Positions 11,122 through 22,984 of a DNA stretch of 64,000 nucleotides are shown here, in pieces. Under the pieces are notes generated by a model. It saw only the letters and a list, made by a program, of their open reading frames with translations, ran no database searches and was not told the DNA's origin. The first letter of the stretch is position 1. The number at the start of each line of letters is the position of its first letter. The stretch is from Silene conica. Its lineage: Eukaryota > Streptophyta > Magnoliopsida > Caryophyllales > Caryophyllaceae. The position numbers and the translations under genes are program-made. The DNA lies in contig CM055314.2 of NCBI GenBank assembly GCA_029255685.2, forward strand, positions 9,566,399 to 9,630,398. The letters are read 5' to 3'.

Positions 11122-12126
11122 CCCGCACTTGTATCATTTTGTTATCACGCATTCCTAAGCTTATTTTCTAGGGTTTTACTGTTTCATTGGTTCATACTTA
11201 GACACAAAAACTCTCTTAAATATTTTAATCCTCTTTAGATCTTAGTTTAATCTATCAATTCTTGTTGATATTTCTTTAGTAATCTACTTAGTCTTGTTCT
11301 TGAGCATTTGTAGAGGATATTTTTGGGTTGTAATTTGAAGGGTTTGAGAGAATTCTCCATCTTGTTATCCAAGTTGCTTCCTTTTCCTTTGCTATTGGTA
11401 TAATCTCTCTAATCTCTACTTAGTTATTGCATTTATTTAAGTTTCTTTTGAATCAATTGTTTACCCTTTACTTGTTCATGATGGTTAGTATTTGTTTATG
11501 TCTTATTCACATGTTCTCCCTTGCCATGAGTGAGTAGTCCCTTTACTAGGGTTAGGGGTGAACTTGGGTAGTTGATATTGATGTTTGTTGTTTAGGGTTA
11601 GGGTTTAGGTTTCGTTTTTGTTAGGTTTTCAATGTATGCATGCTAGATGTTTGATGAAATGCCTCAACGACGGTTGGGCATGATTCTCATTGTTGTTTGC
11701 CTTAGACGATAGTCTAGGACCTTCATAGGCATGTGTATATGTTAGGTTGACCTTGTTTGTAGCGAAAGCTAGAATAGGACTCGACCTTAGGTTAGTCAAA
11801 TCGAAAGACGAGACGGACCTAGACCTAACATAGATGAGACCACCTACCCCTATACATGTTTGATATCGACTACCCTAGTAACCCCCGACACCCTAGTTGC
11901 TTTAATCATCTATTTCATCTCAATTCATTTGCATTAGTAGTTCTTTAGTAGTTAATTAGTCTTTTCAATCACAAACCTACTACCCCGACTCTTGCTTAAA
12001 TTAGAACGTAACTATACAACTATCCCCACCGTCTTCGCGAACGATAACCCTATTATACTACTAATTTGGGTTTTTATAAATGTGTTTGATGCGTGAGAAC
12101 CGACGACTAAATCCCACGCATCAAAA

Positions 12127-12144
12127 TGGCGCCGTTGTCGGGGA
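12127..12144 (+). promoter_or_regulatory. Athila-1 primer-binding site (tRNA-Asp type)
   Basis: TGGCGCCGTTGTCGGGGA starts three bases after the LTR end CACGCATCA. It is complementary to the 3' end of plant tRNA-Asp apart from one substitution, the primer used by Athila/Tat elements. Confidence 0.85.
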
Positions 12145-12305
12145 CGGTGTTAGAAGTTGTGTAGTTTAGTTTTAGTTTTAGTCTTGAGTTAGTTGAGCTT
12201 GTTTTGTTTTGATCAAAGATTTGGTAGTTAATTGTAGAGTGGTTGCTTTATTGCTCACCCTAGTGTCTAAAAAGCACTAGGACGACTAATCGGTTGCTAA
12301 GTTTT

Positions 12306-14603
12306 ATGCCTAGGGGTGACTCTAACTCTTTGTTGTCAACTTCCGAACCGGAGAGGCTCTTTCGGGCCTTAAGGAGGAAGACCATTGCAAGGGTAAGAAT
12401 TGCGTCCCAAGCATCTACTAGCCATAACAACCCCTCTTCATCCGAACCACCAAGCCCAGTCAAAGCAATCCTAGCCCAACATCCGACAATTTTGATAACC
12501 CGTTTTATCAATCACCACCACCATCACCACACGTTCCAAATAACCCACAAATTCATACAATGGCCGCCCTTCGTGATCATAACCGGCCCAATCACAATGA
12601 CACCACTAATCCAATCAACTTCGGGGCTCTTGTTCCTCAAAATTTCGAAATACACCCTTCGCAAATAAGCTCAATCGAGAAGAACGCCTTTAGCGGAGCT
12701 TCTCATGAAGATGCTCATGGGCACTTGAGAAAGTTCAAGGGTAAAGTGGCAATGATTAAAAAAACGGGAGTGCCCGAGGAGACCTTAAGGCTTATGCTTT
12801 TCCCCTATTCCTTAACCGACAAGGCGGATAGGTGGTTAAATGTCCATGCTCCAAACACATTCACCACTTGGGACGACTTGGCAACGGCCTTCCTTGCCAA
12901 GTACTACCCGTCCTCTAAGACCGCGATGCTCCGGAATGAGATAACTCAATTTCAGCAAGACGAGGGAGAATCTTTGGGAGAAGCTTGGGATCGATACCAA
13001 GATTTGCTTGCTAAGTGTCCCCACCACGGGATACCCACTTGGTACACGACCCAAACCTTTTTTCAGACCCTTCACCCACGGACGAAAGAGATGGTTAATG
13101 CATCGGCGGGGGGTAGCTTTGACCACTTGTCGCATGAGACGGGAACGGAACTCATCAAAAAGATCGTTGATTCGGAGGAAAATTATGGTACTAGGGGGAA
13201 TGTCTTAAGTAGGAGTAGCAAGTACCCTAGTGAGCACCTTTCCAACTCAAAGGCAAACGAGGAGACCAATGCCAAGTTGGACATGTTAACCAAGAAATTG
13301 GAAGAATTGACTAAGGGCTCCACTAGCAAAGAAACCAAGAGCAATGTCCCGGGGATGTACCAAGTAAATAGTGTTGCCTCATGTGATTTGTGCGGAGGAA
13401 ATGGGCACACATTTGAGGTATGTGCTAACAACTCAATTGAGGGAAGTGGAAGTGAGGAAGAATTGTATGCTTTCCAAGCATTCAATAATCCTAGATGCCA
13501 AAATACTTTCAACCCCAATTCAAACTACTATCATCAAGGGATTCGGGGGAGTCCGTACATGAGTTACAAAAGTACCAATGTGTTGAATCCTCATCAAATC
13601 CAACAACCTCAAGTGCAAAACCCCCCCGGTTTTCAACCAAGGGGTGGAAACTTCAACCCGAGGAACAATTTCAACAACAACAATTTCTACCAAGGCAACC
13701 AATCTAATCAAGCCAATCAAGGCTTTCAACAAAGTTTCAATGACCCGAACTTTAACCCCAATTTCCAAAACAACCAAAATCCACAAAATTTCAATCCAAA
13801 TTTCAACAACAACAATCCAAATTTCAACAACAACCAAAACCACAACCAACACCAAAACCAAAACTTCAATCCACCACCATTTCAAAACAACCCCAATCAA
13901 AATCAAAACAACTACAACCACAACCCACAAAATCCCAACAACCCAAATTACAACCAAAATTTCAACCAAAACTTTCCACCAAACAATCAAGGCCAAAACT
14001 TCAACAATCAAGCTCCGAAAGGCAACTCCCAAGGTGGGGGTGCAAGGAATGATTATGGGTTCCCCTTGCCCCTCACCAATGCACCTCACCAAGATACTAG
14101 TGATTCCCAAGTGGGAGAGTTATTGAAGCTTGTCAAGAACATGCAAGCAACTCACACCCAAGAGATGGCTAATTTGAAGAGTGCCAACCAAAGGGAGATA
14201 CGGGAAATGGAGGCTCGAGTTGCCTCTCAAGCTCTAGCAAATCCACAAAGGCCACCGGGCGGCTTCCTTGCCCAAGGTCAAAGTTCCAAAGATGCATCAC
14301 ACAATCACCAAGCACATGCGGTGATCTTGAGAAGTGGAACGGAGCTAGAGGACCCGTACAAAGACTACAATTATGGTGAAGAGGAGCCTATTTTGGAGCT
14401 TGTGAAATACAAAGGAAAAGAAGTTGATGGTGGCACTTCAAGGGATGATGACTTTTATGTGGAGGACCTCCCTTATGAGGAGAAAGAAGAAGAAGTTATC
14501 TTGGAGGAGGTGGATGCTAGACAAGAGGAGTTGGTTTCACAACCAACTACTAAGGTAACAAGCAAACCAACACCCACCAAGGTACTATCTAACCCTCAAC
14601 CAA
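12306..14603 (+). pseudogene. gag: Athila-1 gag, N-terminal part of the gag-pol ORF (frameshifted, then cut by CACTA-1)
   Basis: Gag coats the retroelement RNA and builds the virus-like particle. The likely start, ATG at 12306, opens a frame reading MPRGDSNSLLSTSEPERLF. The main frame (first Met 12560) takes over near 12440-12460, so one small indel has broken the N-terminus. The main frame holds a capsid-like domain (about 12650-13200; DRWLN, FLAKYYP and LGEAWDRYQDLLAKCP-type motifs) and one zinc knuckle C-X2-C-X4-H-X4-C (13382-13423). A long Asn/Gln/Phe-rich low-complexity stretch (13590-14020) and an acidic tail follow. The frame is open to 14603, where CACTA-1 begins; codons to 14650 are transposon sequence. 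The pol part resumes in phase at 20155 once the transposon and one CAA duplication are discounted. Confidence 0.85.
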
Positions 14604-14649
14604 CACTAGTAGAATTATACCCCACGGTGTCGGTTCTAGAAGACCATTA

Positions 14650-15265
14650 GTGACGGTTTTGGAGTGACGTGATTGCTGGGGTCACATAAGGTTTGTGTCG
14701 GTTGTAAAACCGCCACCGTAGCTTACCTACGGTGTCGGTTGTGCGTTAAAACCGTCACCAAAGGGTACGATATGGTGTCGGTTGTGAGTTCCAAATCGCC
14801 GCCATAGGGGTCTAAACCGCCACAATAGGGTAAGTTATGGTGTCGGTTTTGCATCTACAACCGTCACCATAGGGTAAACTATGGTGTCGGTTTTGCGTCT
14901 AAAACCGTCACCATAGTATAAGCTATGGTGTCGGTTGTGAGTCCCAAACCGCCACCATAGGGGTATAAACCGCCACAATAGGGTAAGGTATGGTGCCAGT
15001 TTTGCGTCTAAAACCGTCACCATAGGGTAAGTTATGGTGTCGGTTTTGCGTCTAAAACTGTCACCATAGGGTAAGTTATGGTGTCGGTTTTGCGTCTAAA
15101 ACTGTCACCATAGGGTAAGCTATGGTGTCGGTTGTGAGTCCCAAACCGCCACCATAGGAGTATAAACCGCCGCAATAGGGTAAGTTATGGTGTCGGTTTT
15201 GCGTCTAAAACCGTCACCATAGGGTAAGCTATGGTGTCGGTTCTAATATAAGAACCGTCACCATA
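14650..15265. repeat. CACTA-1 subterminal repeat array (left)
   Basis: About 12-14 copies of a ~44-bp unit built on GGTGTCGGTT, a short spacer, then AACCGTCACCATAG and GGTAAG. Sub-types alternate (GTTTTGCGTCTAAAACC versus GTTGTGAGTCCCAAACC). Each unit can fold because GGTGTCGGTT pairs imperfectly with AACCGTCACC. Such arrays are the transposase-binding region of CACTA elements. Confidence 0.85.
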
Positions 15266-16460
15266 GATATATATATTTTAAAAAAAAAAGCTAGCTATTT
15301 TCGACAGCACCTCTCCTAAATCGATGCTAGCCGAATATAAATATTGATGGAAGAATACCTGCAAAGAATTTTAATCAATTACCAACAAAATAATGCTTCA
15401 TTCAATAGCTTCGGAAAAACCATACATCTCATATTCTCATCCAACAATCCAATAGATGTATTATGTTTCCCAACGACATATAATCCGAGAAAACAAGCAA
15501 CAAGTATCCTCAGCAATAACCTCAACTAAGCAACAAGTAAAAATCCAATAATTAATTTAAACTACATGTTCTCGAAACATTTTGTAGCCCACACCTCTTT
15601 AACTTCATTCATATCTTCAACTGACATGGTTGAATCTTCAATAATCTACATTTAAGAAAATCAATGATGAGATGCTTTTGTTTAAAACGAAAATAAGTAA
15701 ACTATAAATATTTTTACTTAAAACTAAGTAATTCAATTATGTAAATAGAAGGCTAGTTAATATGTTAATATGAAAAAAACGATTAATTATTGTGTAGCAT
15801 TCACCTCGTTTTCCATTAAAATCGAAGTTTTAGGCCACTAGGGAAAACTTCCTTCTGCATCACCAACATTTGTGGATCCATTCCATGGTAATAGAAGTGG
15901 TGCGTCTGCTCGAATAACACTGTCAATGGAAACATGATCATTTTCCATGGTTAAGGGTTAGTTTTCTAATTTTTCCCATTTTGCAGGGAAAAAAGGTTTC
16001 GTACTTCATTGGTATTCAGAACAATGTAAAGAATGGAACAGATTTTAGAAGAAATAGACTACAGTTCACAGGTCACACGTGAAAGATAACTTGACACTAT
16101 GAGATTAAAAATGGAACAAAAATGAAGAAGAAATGTTTATATGATACTTACCTGCTTCTGGCACTTTATCTGGAATAAAGGGAATATATGCAGGCGCAGC
16201 AGCAAAGCAAGCATATTGTTGTTTGCATATGTGCTTTAACCATAGTAGTCTTCTACCTATGGCAGGAACGCAACAGACATATCTTCACTAGCAGCAGCAG
16301 GCCTCCTGCAATTCTTAGCATTCATGTAAAATATGAAATGTCTGCTCGTCAGTAGTTGGTTTGTGAAAATGCAGCCGAAAGTAGTTTGAGTTTGCTCTTT
16401 GATGGCCATCTTTAAAGACATGGTCACATCTCTAAATCTCAAGTCTCATCTTCTATAGAT
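15266..16460 (-). other. Exon-like pieces of an unidentified gene in CACTA-1
   Basis: Three minus-strand segments look like exons. (1) About 16151-16260, ending in KVPEAG just before a GTAAGTATC donor. (2) About 15800-15955, with MENDHVSIDSVIRADAPLL, an in-frame TAG and a GAG/GTGAAT donor. (3) About 15577-15650, preceded by an AATGTAG acceptor, with MSVEDMNEVKEVW and a stop. The product was not recognised. It is either a captured gene or a relic of the element's own gene. The low-complexity stretch at 16290-16320 encodes an Ala run. Confidence 0.4.
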
Positions 16461-17242
16461 GGTGGTAACATATTCGCAAGTAAAAAGATGGATTTGAATG
16501 CATAGCAGCTTGCATTGGAGGTAACCTGTCACCCCTGAAAATCCCTTGATCCAATCCCCTAATTACCTGAAAATCATGGAAATATAAGCACGCACATCAC
16601 ACGAATCTCAAACGATGTGCTAATCAGAAGTCTGTCCGTACTAGATTAGTTTTGATGTATTCTCCTAACTCCGCCAATACCTACTACATGTTGAGTTCAC
16701 TTTACAAGCCGAGAAAAAGACCAATGATATTCATAGTATAAATTTATAACTGATTTAATTCGTACAATTTCGATATAAGATACAAACATTTCCAGGCCAA
16801 ACAAGATAAACCCTCCATATCAACCACCTAACCTAATCCACAACCAAAACCCTCCATATCAACAACCTAACCTAATTCACCACCAAAAAACAAAATTAAT
16901 AGTAAATACCCAAGGCAGCAAACCTATGCCATCCATCGTGGTTTTTGCTGTGTAAGGTCAACAACATATAGGTCCTTATTAGAGAAACCAAAACCTGCAG
17001 GACCAAACCAAAACCAGCAGACAAACCAGAAACAACAATATTGATTCAAGCAGCTGGCTACTACAATTACCAACCTGAATAACCAACCACCTGTATATGG
17101 AAATCCAATTATAGCTACGCCTCATCTACAACAGCACAACAGCAGAAAGCACATAATACATTCATCATTTGCCCTCCACTTATGAAACTACCTAAGCAAA
17201 AATGGTAAAACAAATAGCAAAATAAGTTAATCAAGAACAAAC
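16461..17242. other. CACTA-1 interior with no recognised feature
   Basis: Non-coding. It contains a local duplication around 16795-16890 (CCTCCATATCAACXACCTAACC twice, 50-60 bp apart) and CAACAGCAG-type simple sequence. Confidence 0.35.
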
Positions 17243-17440
17243 CTTGCTGATCCATTAAGAGTTAAGGGCCCTGAGACCACCAAGCTTGCGTTTAACACGC
17301 TCCTCAGTAACAACAACTGACCTCTTGCTATGCTGGAACTTGAGCTGGGTAACTCCCTGGTTTGTGGGGTCGTGTGAATTTGTGATTCCCGAGTATCTCA
17401 AGTATGGGAGCAGATTCACTTCTTCAACAGTAGAATTTTA
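17243..17440 (-). pseudogene. Captured fragment of 60S ribosomal protein L15 (RPL15)
   Basis: On the minus strand, about 17259-17360 reads [16 protein letters not shown], a short Val/Thr insertion, then [16 protein letters not shown] and a TAA. The TAA occupies the codon for the Tyr of RPL15's NSYW segment; the next codon is again Trp. The fragment ends at CAGCAAG/GTTTGTTC, a plausible splice donor at 17243. Sequence upstream of the match (to about 17420) is open but is not RPL15, so the piece is chimeric. The stop and insertion show it cannot make L15. The intron boundary argues for capture at the DNA level. Confidence 0.7.
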
Positions 17441-17755
17441 TAGCAATCTCTACTAAAAACCAAGTGTTCAAAGTTCTCCATAGTAAGAAGCTATTATATG
17501 TGTTACTTCTATTTAATAAATTAGTCTTAATAACTATTGTTGCAATTTTGGTTGTTATTTATAGGAATAGCGATAATTATGTTAGTCTTAATAACTACCG
17601 AGGTAATATTTTTGTTGTCGATGAATAAAAAAAATTCAGAGAACAAACTAGGGACTATTATTAGAGAGCATTAAGGTTTATGTGATTCAGACAACAATCA
17701 CGGCATTTACAGAAATAAGAGAGGAGGAAAAAATTAAATCAACCAGTTCACTTAT

Positions 17756-17881
17756 GTAGATGTTGTCCAATCCATATTGTCTCTCTAGATTGTATAGAAC
17801 TCCAGGCTCGTTCAAATAAGTCAATTTGGTCATATCATCAACTCCGCCAATATCTGCATTTGGATCCCTTAAATGTAACTT
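17756..17881 (-). pseudogene. Captured exon of a plant myosin heavy-chain gene
   Basis: The minus strand encodes, without a stop, KLHLRDPNADIGG followed by VDDMTKLTYLNEPGVLYNLE and RQYGLDNIY. This is the start of the myosin motor domain, just before the ATP-binding loop, in plant class VIII/XI myosins. It is preceded by a good acceptor (TTCTGCACAG, complement of 17882-17891) and followed by ATAAGTG, a donor-like sequence with G changed to A. Only this exon is present. It is a transduplicated gene fragment, not a functional myosin. Confidence 0.8.
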
Positions 17882-18392
17882 CTGTGCAGAAGAGAGAACC
17901 TGACAAGTAGAGTGACATCAAAGTAAGCTTAGGGATTGAATGTACTGCCTATTGTGAATAGAATCTTGGAACAAAAGAAGTGTAAAGTATAAAAAGCTAA
18001 GAAACTATAAAGATCTATACTTAGCGAACACCATCTCCTGATTGAACAACTTCCAGGGCAGGGATTGGGGTAGTGTCATATAAAGAGTCATACTAAGTCT
18101 TATTATATAGGAAGAGAAAGCCCTATAAAAAAAGAACAATTCTTCTCCTTGTTCACACCGGCCACACTAAAGTGACAAATAGGGAATATCCCTTAGAAAC
18201 TGAAGTGATTCGAAACCCCTTTCTAATAACAGTAATTATCTAGTCAGTTCGAGTTGAACTTGTGTACCCTACTGTACTAATCTCATATAAAAGTAATAGG
18301 GGATATAGCAGGTGAGTTACTATAAGGTCAAACTTCCTATTAATATAATAAAAAGAGAAACCGGAAGTAGAGAAAACAATGAAGATCGAGGC

Positions 18393-18664
18393 CAGGGGCG
18401 AACCCAGGATTATATATTTGGGGTAGCATAAAAAAATTAAAATGGTAAAATGTCTGTATTGGGATTTGAACCCGAGTCACCAGGAAAAAAAACCAAAGTC
18501 TTGACCATTGATCCACAAGATCTTTACTATACATTTAATGAGATAGCAATTATTTATCTACTAATCAACAATATTTGGGGTAGCAAAAATACGTCTTCTA
18601 AGTCAATTTTTTTAAGCTTGGGGTAGCGCCCGCTACCCCTTGCTACAACATGGGTTCGCCCCTG
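18393..18664. mobile_element. hAT-type MITE (272 bp) with tRNA-like boxes
   Basis: Terminal inverted repeats CAGGGGCGAACCCA and TGGGTTCGCCCCTG are flanked by a perfect 8-bp duplication ATCGAGGC (18385-18392 and 18665-18672), the hAT signature. No ORF of note. On the minus strand a TGGATCAATGGTCAAG segment and GGGTTCAAATCCC resemble tRNA A and B boxes with about tRNA spacing, so the interior may derive from a tRNA or SINE. Confidence 0.85.
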
Positions 18665-18672
18665 ATCGAGGC

Positions 18673-19804
18673 AGAGGTTAGACCAACTTATAAGAAGAAT
18701 AGACCATCAGGTTTGTCTTTATGAGGTTGATGGTGTAATCCTTATCTAATGCTACTCTTAGATATTTCCATACGAGTCAACCAACTCCTTATTTAAGAAC
18801 GGATTTAAGATAAAGAACTTCAACGTAATAACCTAGGACAAGCTCTTTCTGCCTTCCAGTTTAATGCATTACCATCTTGTATTCCCAAAGGTGTCCTTTC
18901 TCTACTTAGATTACTAAGTTGTTTGAGAAAGAGAGACTTGTCGAGACGAGCAGTCAGTCGGTTCACAAAGCACTGACATTTTGTAGAAAGGTCGACTGTA
19001 TTTCATATGCATTTCACTGTAAAGGCTTTTTAAGACATATTATATTCTTAGAATTTCATAAATCTCACAAACCTATATCTCAATATAGCATATAAGTTCA
19101 TATAACCCACAAATGGATTTCATAAATCTCACACACTGTCAAACTGCAAGAAACTATAACAATTAATTTACGACATACGAATTGTTATTTAGTAATTTCA
19201 TTGCATTCTGGTTCCATCAGAAGAAAACTTTGTTACAAACTAAGAAAACTCTATTACAAACTATCAAATGACAAGTAGCAAAATGGTTCACCAAAACGAT
19301 TGGTAATTTTAAGAAAAAAATAAATTGAGAAGAATATCTAATCATAAAATATCTAATCAGAAATCGGTTTAACTACTCAAATAGCAATAAAATAGTTCAC
19401 ATACTTCTATTGTTCTGCAGTATGGTATGAGATGAATATCAAAATAGACATATATTACTGAAATTAATAGTATAGAAAAGCAATAGTAGTATGGCACACC
19501 TTCGATTGATGAGATATCATGGGTGTAGGAATTGATTGATCAAGTCTAATGAAGCCTGCGAGGGAATTGGTTGATAATTGTGAAGGAATTGCTTGATAAT
19601 TGCTGTCAATTGCGAAGAGATTGATTGATAATTGCTGATAATTGCTGATAATTGCGAAGGAATTGATTGCGAAGTGAAGGAATCGATGGGTATTTTGTGG
19701 GTTTAGAAATAGCAGTAGGAATTGAATTAGCGATAAAGGTGATTGAATTAGGGATTAAGGTGAGATATGAGGAGGCGCGCGTGAGTAAATGGAGGTAGTT
19801 TACC
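18673..19804. other. CACTA-1 interior, right part
   Basis: No ORF or exon was recognised. Positions 19500-19700 contain a degenerate repeat of GATAATTGC/GAAGGAATTG units. Together with the GGAGGCGCGCGTGAG stretch near 19770 this looks like promoter/5'-leader DNA for a minus-strand transcript. This is inference only. Confidence 0.35.
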
Positions 19805-20130
19805 TTAACGCAAAGACTTCGGTGTATATACGTCTCTTATAGTTAAAACCGTCACAAAATTTATACGGTGACGGTTTTTAATAAACAAATGTTGTTTTTT
19901 ATCACTACTTTTAGTGTCGTTATTAATGTCGGTTATATGAATAACAGTCATAAATGATATATAGTGGCGGTTCTGACTTATAACCGACACAAATAATTTA
20001 TTTTATTGTGACGGGTGTTTATTAAAACCGTCACAATAAATTCCCTATAGCCTAAAAAAATCGTTCCCGCCAATTTTTTTTGCCTTTTATGTCGTTTTCT
20101 ATTAGAACCGTCACGATAGCAGCGACATGA
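19805..20130. repeat. CACTA-1 subterminal repeats (right)
   Basis: Inverted and direct copies of GTTAAAACCGTCACAA / TTGTGACGG(G/T)TTTTA-type motifs occur at 19843-20110. They match the AACCGTCAC core of the left array. Confidence 0.75.
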
Positions 20131-20154
20131 TAGGGGATTTTTGTACTAGTGCAA

Positions 20155-22963
20155 CTAGCTTGCCTTATCCTTCAAGGGCCTTGAAGGGAAACGAAAACTT
20201 CAAGTTCACAAACTTTTGTAAAATGATTGAAAAACTTGAAGTGACTCTTCCCTTTACGGAGGTGATATTGAATATGCCGACTTACTCCAAATTTTTAAAA
20301 GAAATCTTGTCGGGCAAGAGAACCTTGGGTGACCAAGAAGTAATGGCTATGAGGGAGGAGTGTAGTGCACTTCTCCTCCAAAAGGAGCCAAAGAAACTTG
20401 GTGACCCGGGGAGTTTCTCTATCCCTTGCATAGTCGGTGGCATTCCAATATCTCGTGCCCTTTGTGATTTAGGAGCTAGTGTAAGTGTGCTCCCTTTGAA
20501 AGTTGCAAAGAGAATTGGCTTGAATGATTTAGTTCCCACAAGTATCACCCTCCAATTGGCGGATAGGTCCGTCAAGCGCCCTTTGGGAGTGCTTGAGGAC
20601 GTACCCGTCAAGGTGGGTAAGCATTTAATCCCCGCCGATTTTGTTGTCCTTGATATCCCGGAGGATAGCCACACTCCCATCATCCTTGGTAGGCCTTTCT
20701 TGGCTACCGGAGGCGTCTTGATAGACGTTAAGAATGGGCGGCTCACCTTTAGAGTTGGGGATGACAAAATTGAGTTTAATCTACCTACTATGATGAAAGG
20801 TCCAAAGCATGATGAGGCATTTACATTGGACATTGTGGAGCAAGTGGTAAGGGAGATGGTAGAGATGGAAGAAGAGGAGGAAAGCCACATGGAACAATTA
20901 TGTGGCATCACAACTAGTGAAGACAAAGAAATGAACATTGAGCTAGAAGATGAGGAAGTTGAGAAGGTGGAGGGGATGCTCCCTCCAAAGGTACAACTCA
21001 AAACCCTTCCTCCCTCCCTCAAGTATGCCTTTCTTGGGGAGGGAGAGGCTTACCCGGTGATCATCAATGCCAACCTCAATGAGCAACAAGAATCCAAACT
21101 CATTTCAACTTTAAAGGATCATAGGAGCTCATTGGGGTATAGCCTTGATGACATCAAGGGGCTAAGCCCGAGCCTTTGCATGCATAGAATAATTCTTGAG
21201 GAAGGGAGTCGACCTAGAGTGGAAGGTCAAAGGAGATTGAATCCGAAAATGGCGGATGTAGTGAAGGGTGAAGTTCTTAAGTTGCTTGAGGCCGGAATCA
21301 TATATGAGATCACGGATAGCCGGTGGGTGAGCCCCGTCCATGTTGTCCCCAAGAAGGGGGGTGTAACATTGGTTACACAAGAGGATGGGACTCTCCTACC
21401 GACTCGTCCGGTGACGGGTTGGAGGATGTGTATTGATTACCGCAAGTTGAATGCGGCCACTCTCAAAGACCATTTCCCAATCCCCTTCATTGATCAAATG
21501 TTAGAGAGACTTGCGGGGCATTCGTACTATTGTTTTCTTGACGGTTATTCCGGGTTTTTTCAAATACCCATTCACCCGGAAGACCAAGAGAAAACAACTT
21601 TTACATGCCCCCAAGGTGTGTATGCTTATCGGAGGATGCCATTCGGGTTGTGTAATGCACCCGGCACCTTTCAAAGGTGCATGTTGGCCATCTTTGCCGA
21701 TTTTCTTGAGAAATCTATGGAGGTTTTTATGGATGATTTTAGTGTTCATGGTGATTCTTTTGATCTAGGACTTTCTAATCTTGTAAATGTGTTGAAAAGA
21801 TGTGAGGAGCACAACCTTGTCCTCAATTGGGAAAAGTGCCATTTAATGGTGGAGGAGGGGATTGTGCTTGGTCACATAGTGTCCAAGAGGGGGATAGAAG
21901 TCGATGGTGCAAAAGTGGCGGTCATTGAGAACTTGTCACCCCCCACCAATGTGAAAGGGGTGAGGAGTTTTCTTGGGCATGCCGGCTTTTACCGGCGTTT
22001 TATTAAGGATTTTTCCAAAATTGCCAAACCATTGACTTCTCTTCTTCTCAAGGATGCTCCCTTTTTGTTTACTAATGATTGTCTTGAAGCCTTTTCTAGG
22101 ATCAAAGAAGCACTTGTGACGGCTCCTATTATTCGTGCTCCGGATTGGGGATTGCCTTTTGAGATCATGTGTGACGCATCCGATTACGCGGTAGGAGCGG
22201 TCCTAGGTCAAGTTGTGGATAGGAAACACCACGTGATTTACTATTCAAGCAAGACTCTTGATCAAACTCAAGCAAAATATTCCACAACCGAAAAGGAGAT
22301 GTTGGCAATCGTGCATGCCATTGAGAAGTTTAGACAATATCTCATGGGATCTAAAGTGGTGGTGTACTCCGATCACACCGCTTTGAGGCAATTAATGTTG
22401 AAGAAGGATGCCAAGCCAAGACTCTTGAGATGGGTCCTTTTACTCCAAGAATTTGATCTAGAGATAAGAGACAAGTCGGGGTCGGAGAATGTAGTTGCGG
22501 ACCACTTGTCTAGATTGACTTTTGAGGATCATGGTTTGCATGATAGGGATGGCCCGATCAATGAATGGTTGCGTGAGGATAGTTTGATGGCAATAGGCAA
22601 TAAGTTGCCTTGGTTTGCGGATATTGCCAATTATCTTGTTAATGGCTTTATCCCGGAGGAGTTGGAAGCAAGAGATAGGAGAAAATTGAAAGTGGATGCT
22701 AAGAGATATTTTTGGGATGATCCTTACCTTTTCAAGAAGTGTGGGGATGGACTCTTGAGGAGATGCATATCAAAGGAAGAGGGGCTCGAAATTGTGGATA
22801 GGCTTCACAACTCCGCCTATGGAGGGCACTTGGCGGCTTCACGGACTATAGCCAAGGTTCTTCAAGGAGGGTTCTTTTGGCCTTCTATGTTTAAAGACAT
22901 TCACGATGTAGTTAGATCTTGTGACGCTTGTCAAAGGTCGGGCAACATCGGTAAAAGGAATGA
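20155..22963 (+). pseudogene. pol: Athila-1 pol, first part: protease, RT, RNase H, start of integrase
   Basis: Open throughout in the phase of the gag segment. Order: the gag-protease linker (20160-20400); an aspartic protease with the Asp-Leu-Gly-Ala active site CDLGASVSVLP (20463-20495) and the ILGRPFL flap-side motif; reverse transcriptase (about 21230-21850) with FMDDFSV (21726-21746) as catalytic Asp-Asp; RNase H (about 22160-22530) starting CDASDYAVGAVLGQ; and the integrase His-His-Cys-Cys zinc domain ending CDACQRSG (22921-22944). The DLGA protease and this order fit the Athila lineage. The frame is broken only by CACTA-2 at 22964. Codons to 23033 belong to the transposon. Confidence 0.9.
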
Positions 22964-22984
22964 CACTAGTACAGAAATGTCATT

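Larger units (their letters stand above)
10200..12123 (+). mobile_element. 5' LTR region of Athila-1 (left edge not resolved)
   Basis: The LTR end is fixed by CACGCATCA at 12115-12123, three bases before a tRNA-Asp-type primer site. A TATA box (TATATAAA, 11114-11121) follows an array of GC-rich palindromes (10648-11095), as expected for U3. Downstream DNA to 12120 is R/U5-like with no ORF. A TGATGCGTG at 12087 mirrors the LTR end, giving a 37-bp inverted pair at the 3' tip. No matching TGATGCGTG start was found near 10.2-10.6 kb, so the left edge is uncertain or truncated. Confidence 0.6.
14604..20151 (-). mobile_element. CACTA-1: non-autonomous CACTA transposon carrying host exons
   Basis: The left end is CACTAGTAGAATTATACCCC. 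The right end, read inward, is CACTAGTACAAAAATCCCC. The flanking duplication is CAA (14601-14603 and 20152-20154). The element is 5548 bp and sits inside Athila-1 gag-pol. Subterminal regions are packed with short inverted/direct repeats, as CACTA transposases require. No transposase ORF was found, so it would need a partner in trans. All recognisable exon pieces lie on the minus strand, and a promoter-like AT-poor segment lies near the right end, so the minus strand is taken as the transcribed one. Confidence 0.9.

Noticed and set aside
11570-11615. Telomere-like GGGTTAGGGTTTAGG (also near 45072)
   Set aside because: Only two or three imperfect units; no telomeric array.
13520-14126. Long antisense hydrophobic ORF and a Thr/Ile-rich alternative-frame ORF
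   Set aside because: They are other-frame readings of the Asn/Gln/Phe-rich gag segment (AACCAAAAT-type codons), not genes.
14650-15265. Regular repeat-spacer array resembling CRISPR
   Set aside because: The repeat and spacer are both repeated and the array lies at a CACTA end in plant DNA; it is a subterminal transposase-binding array.
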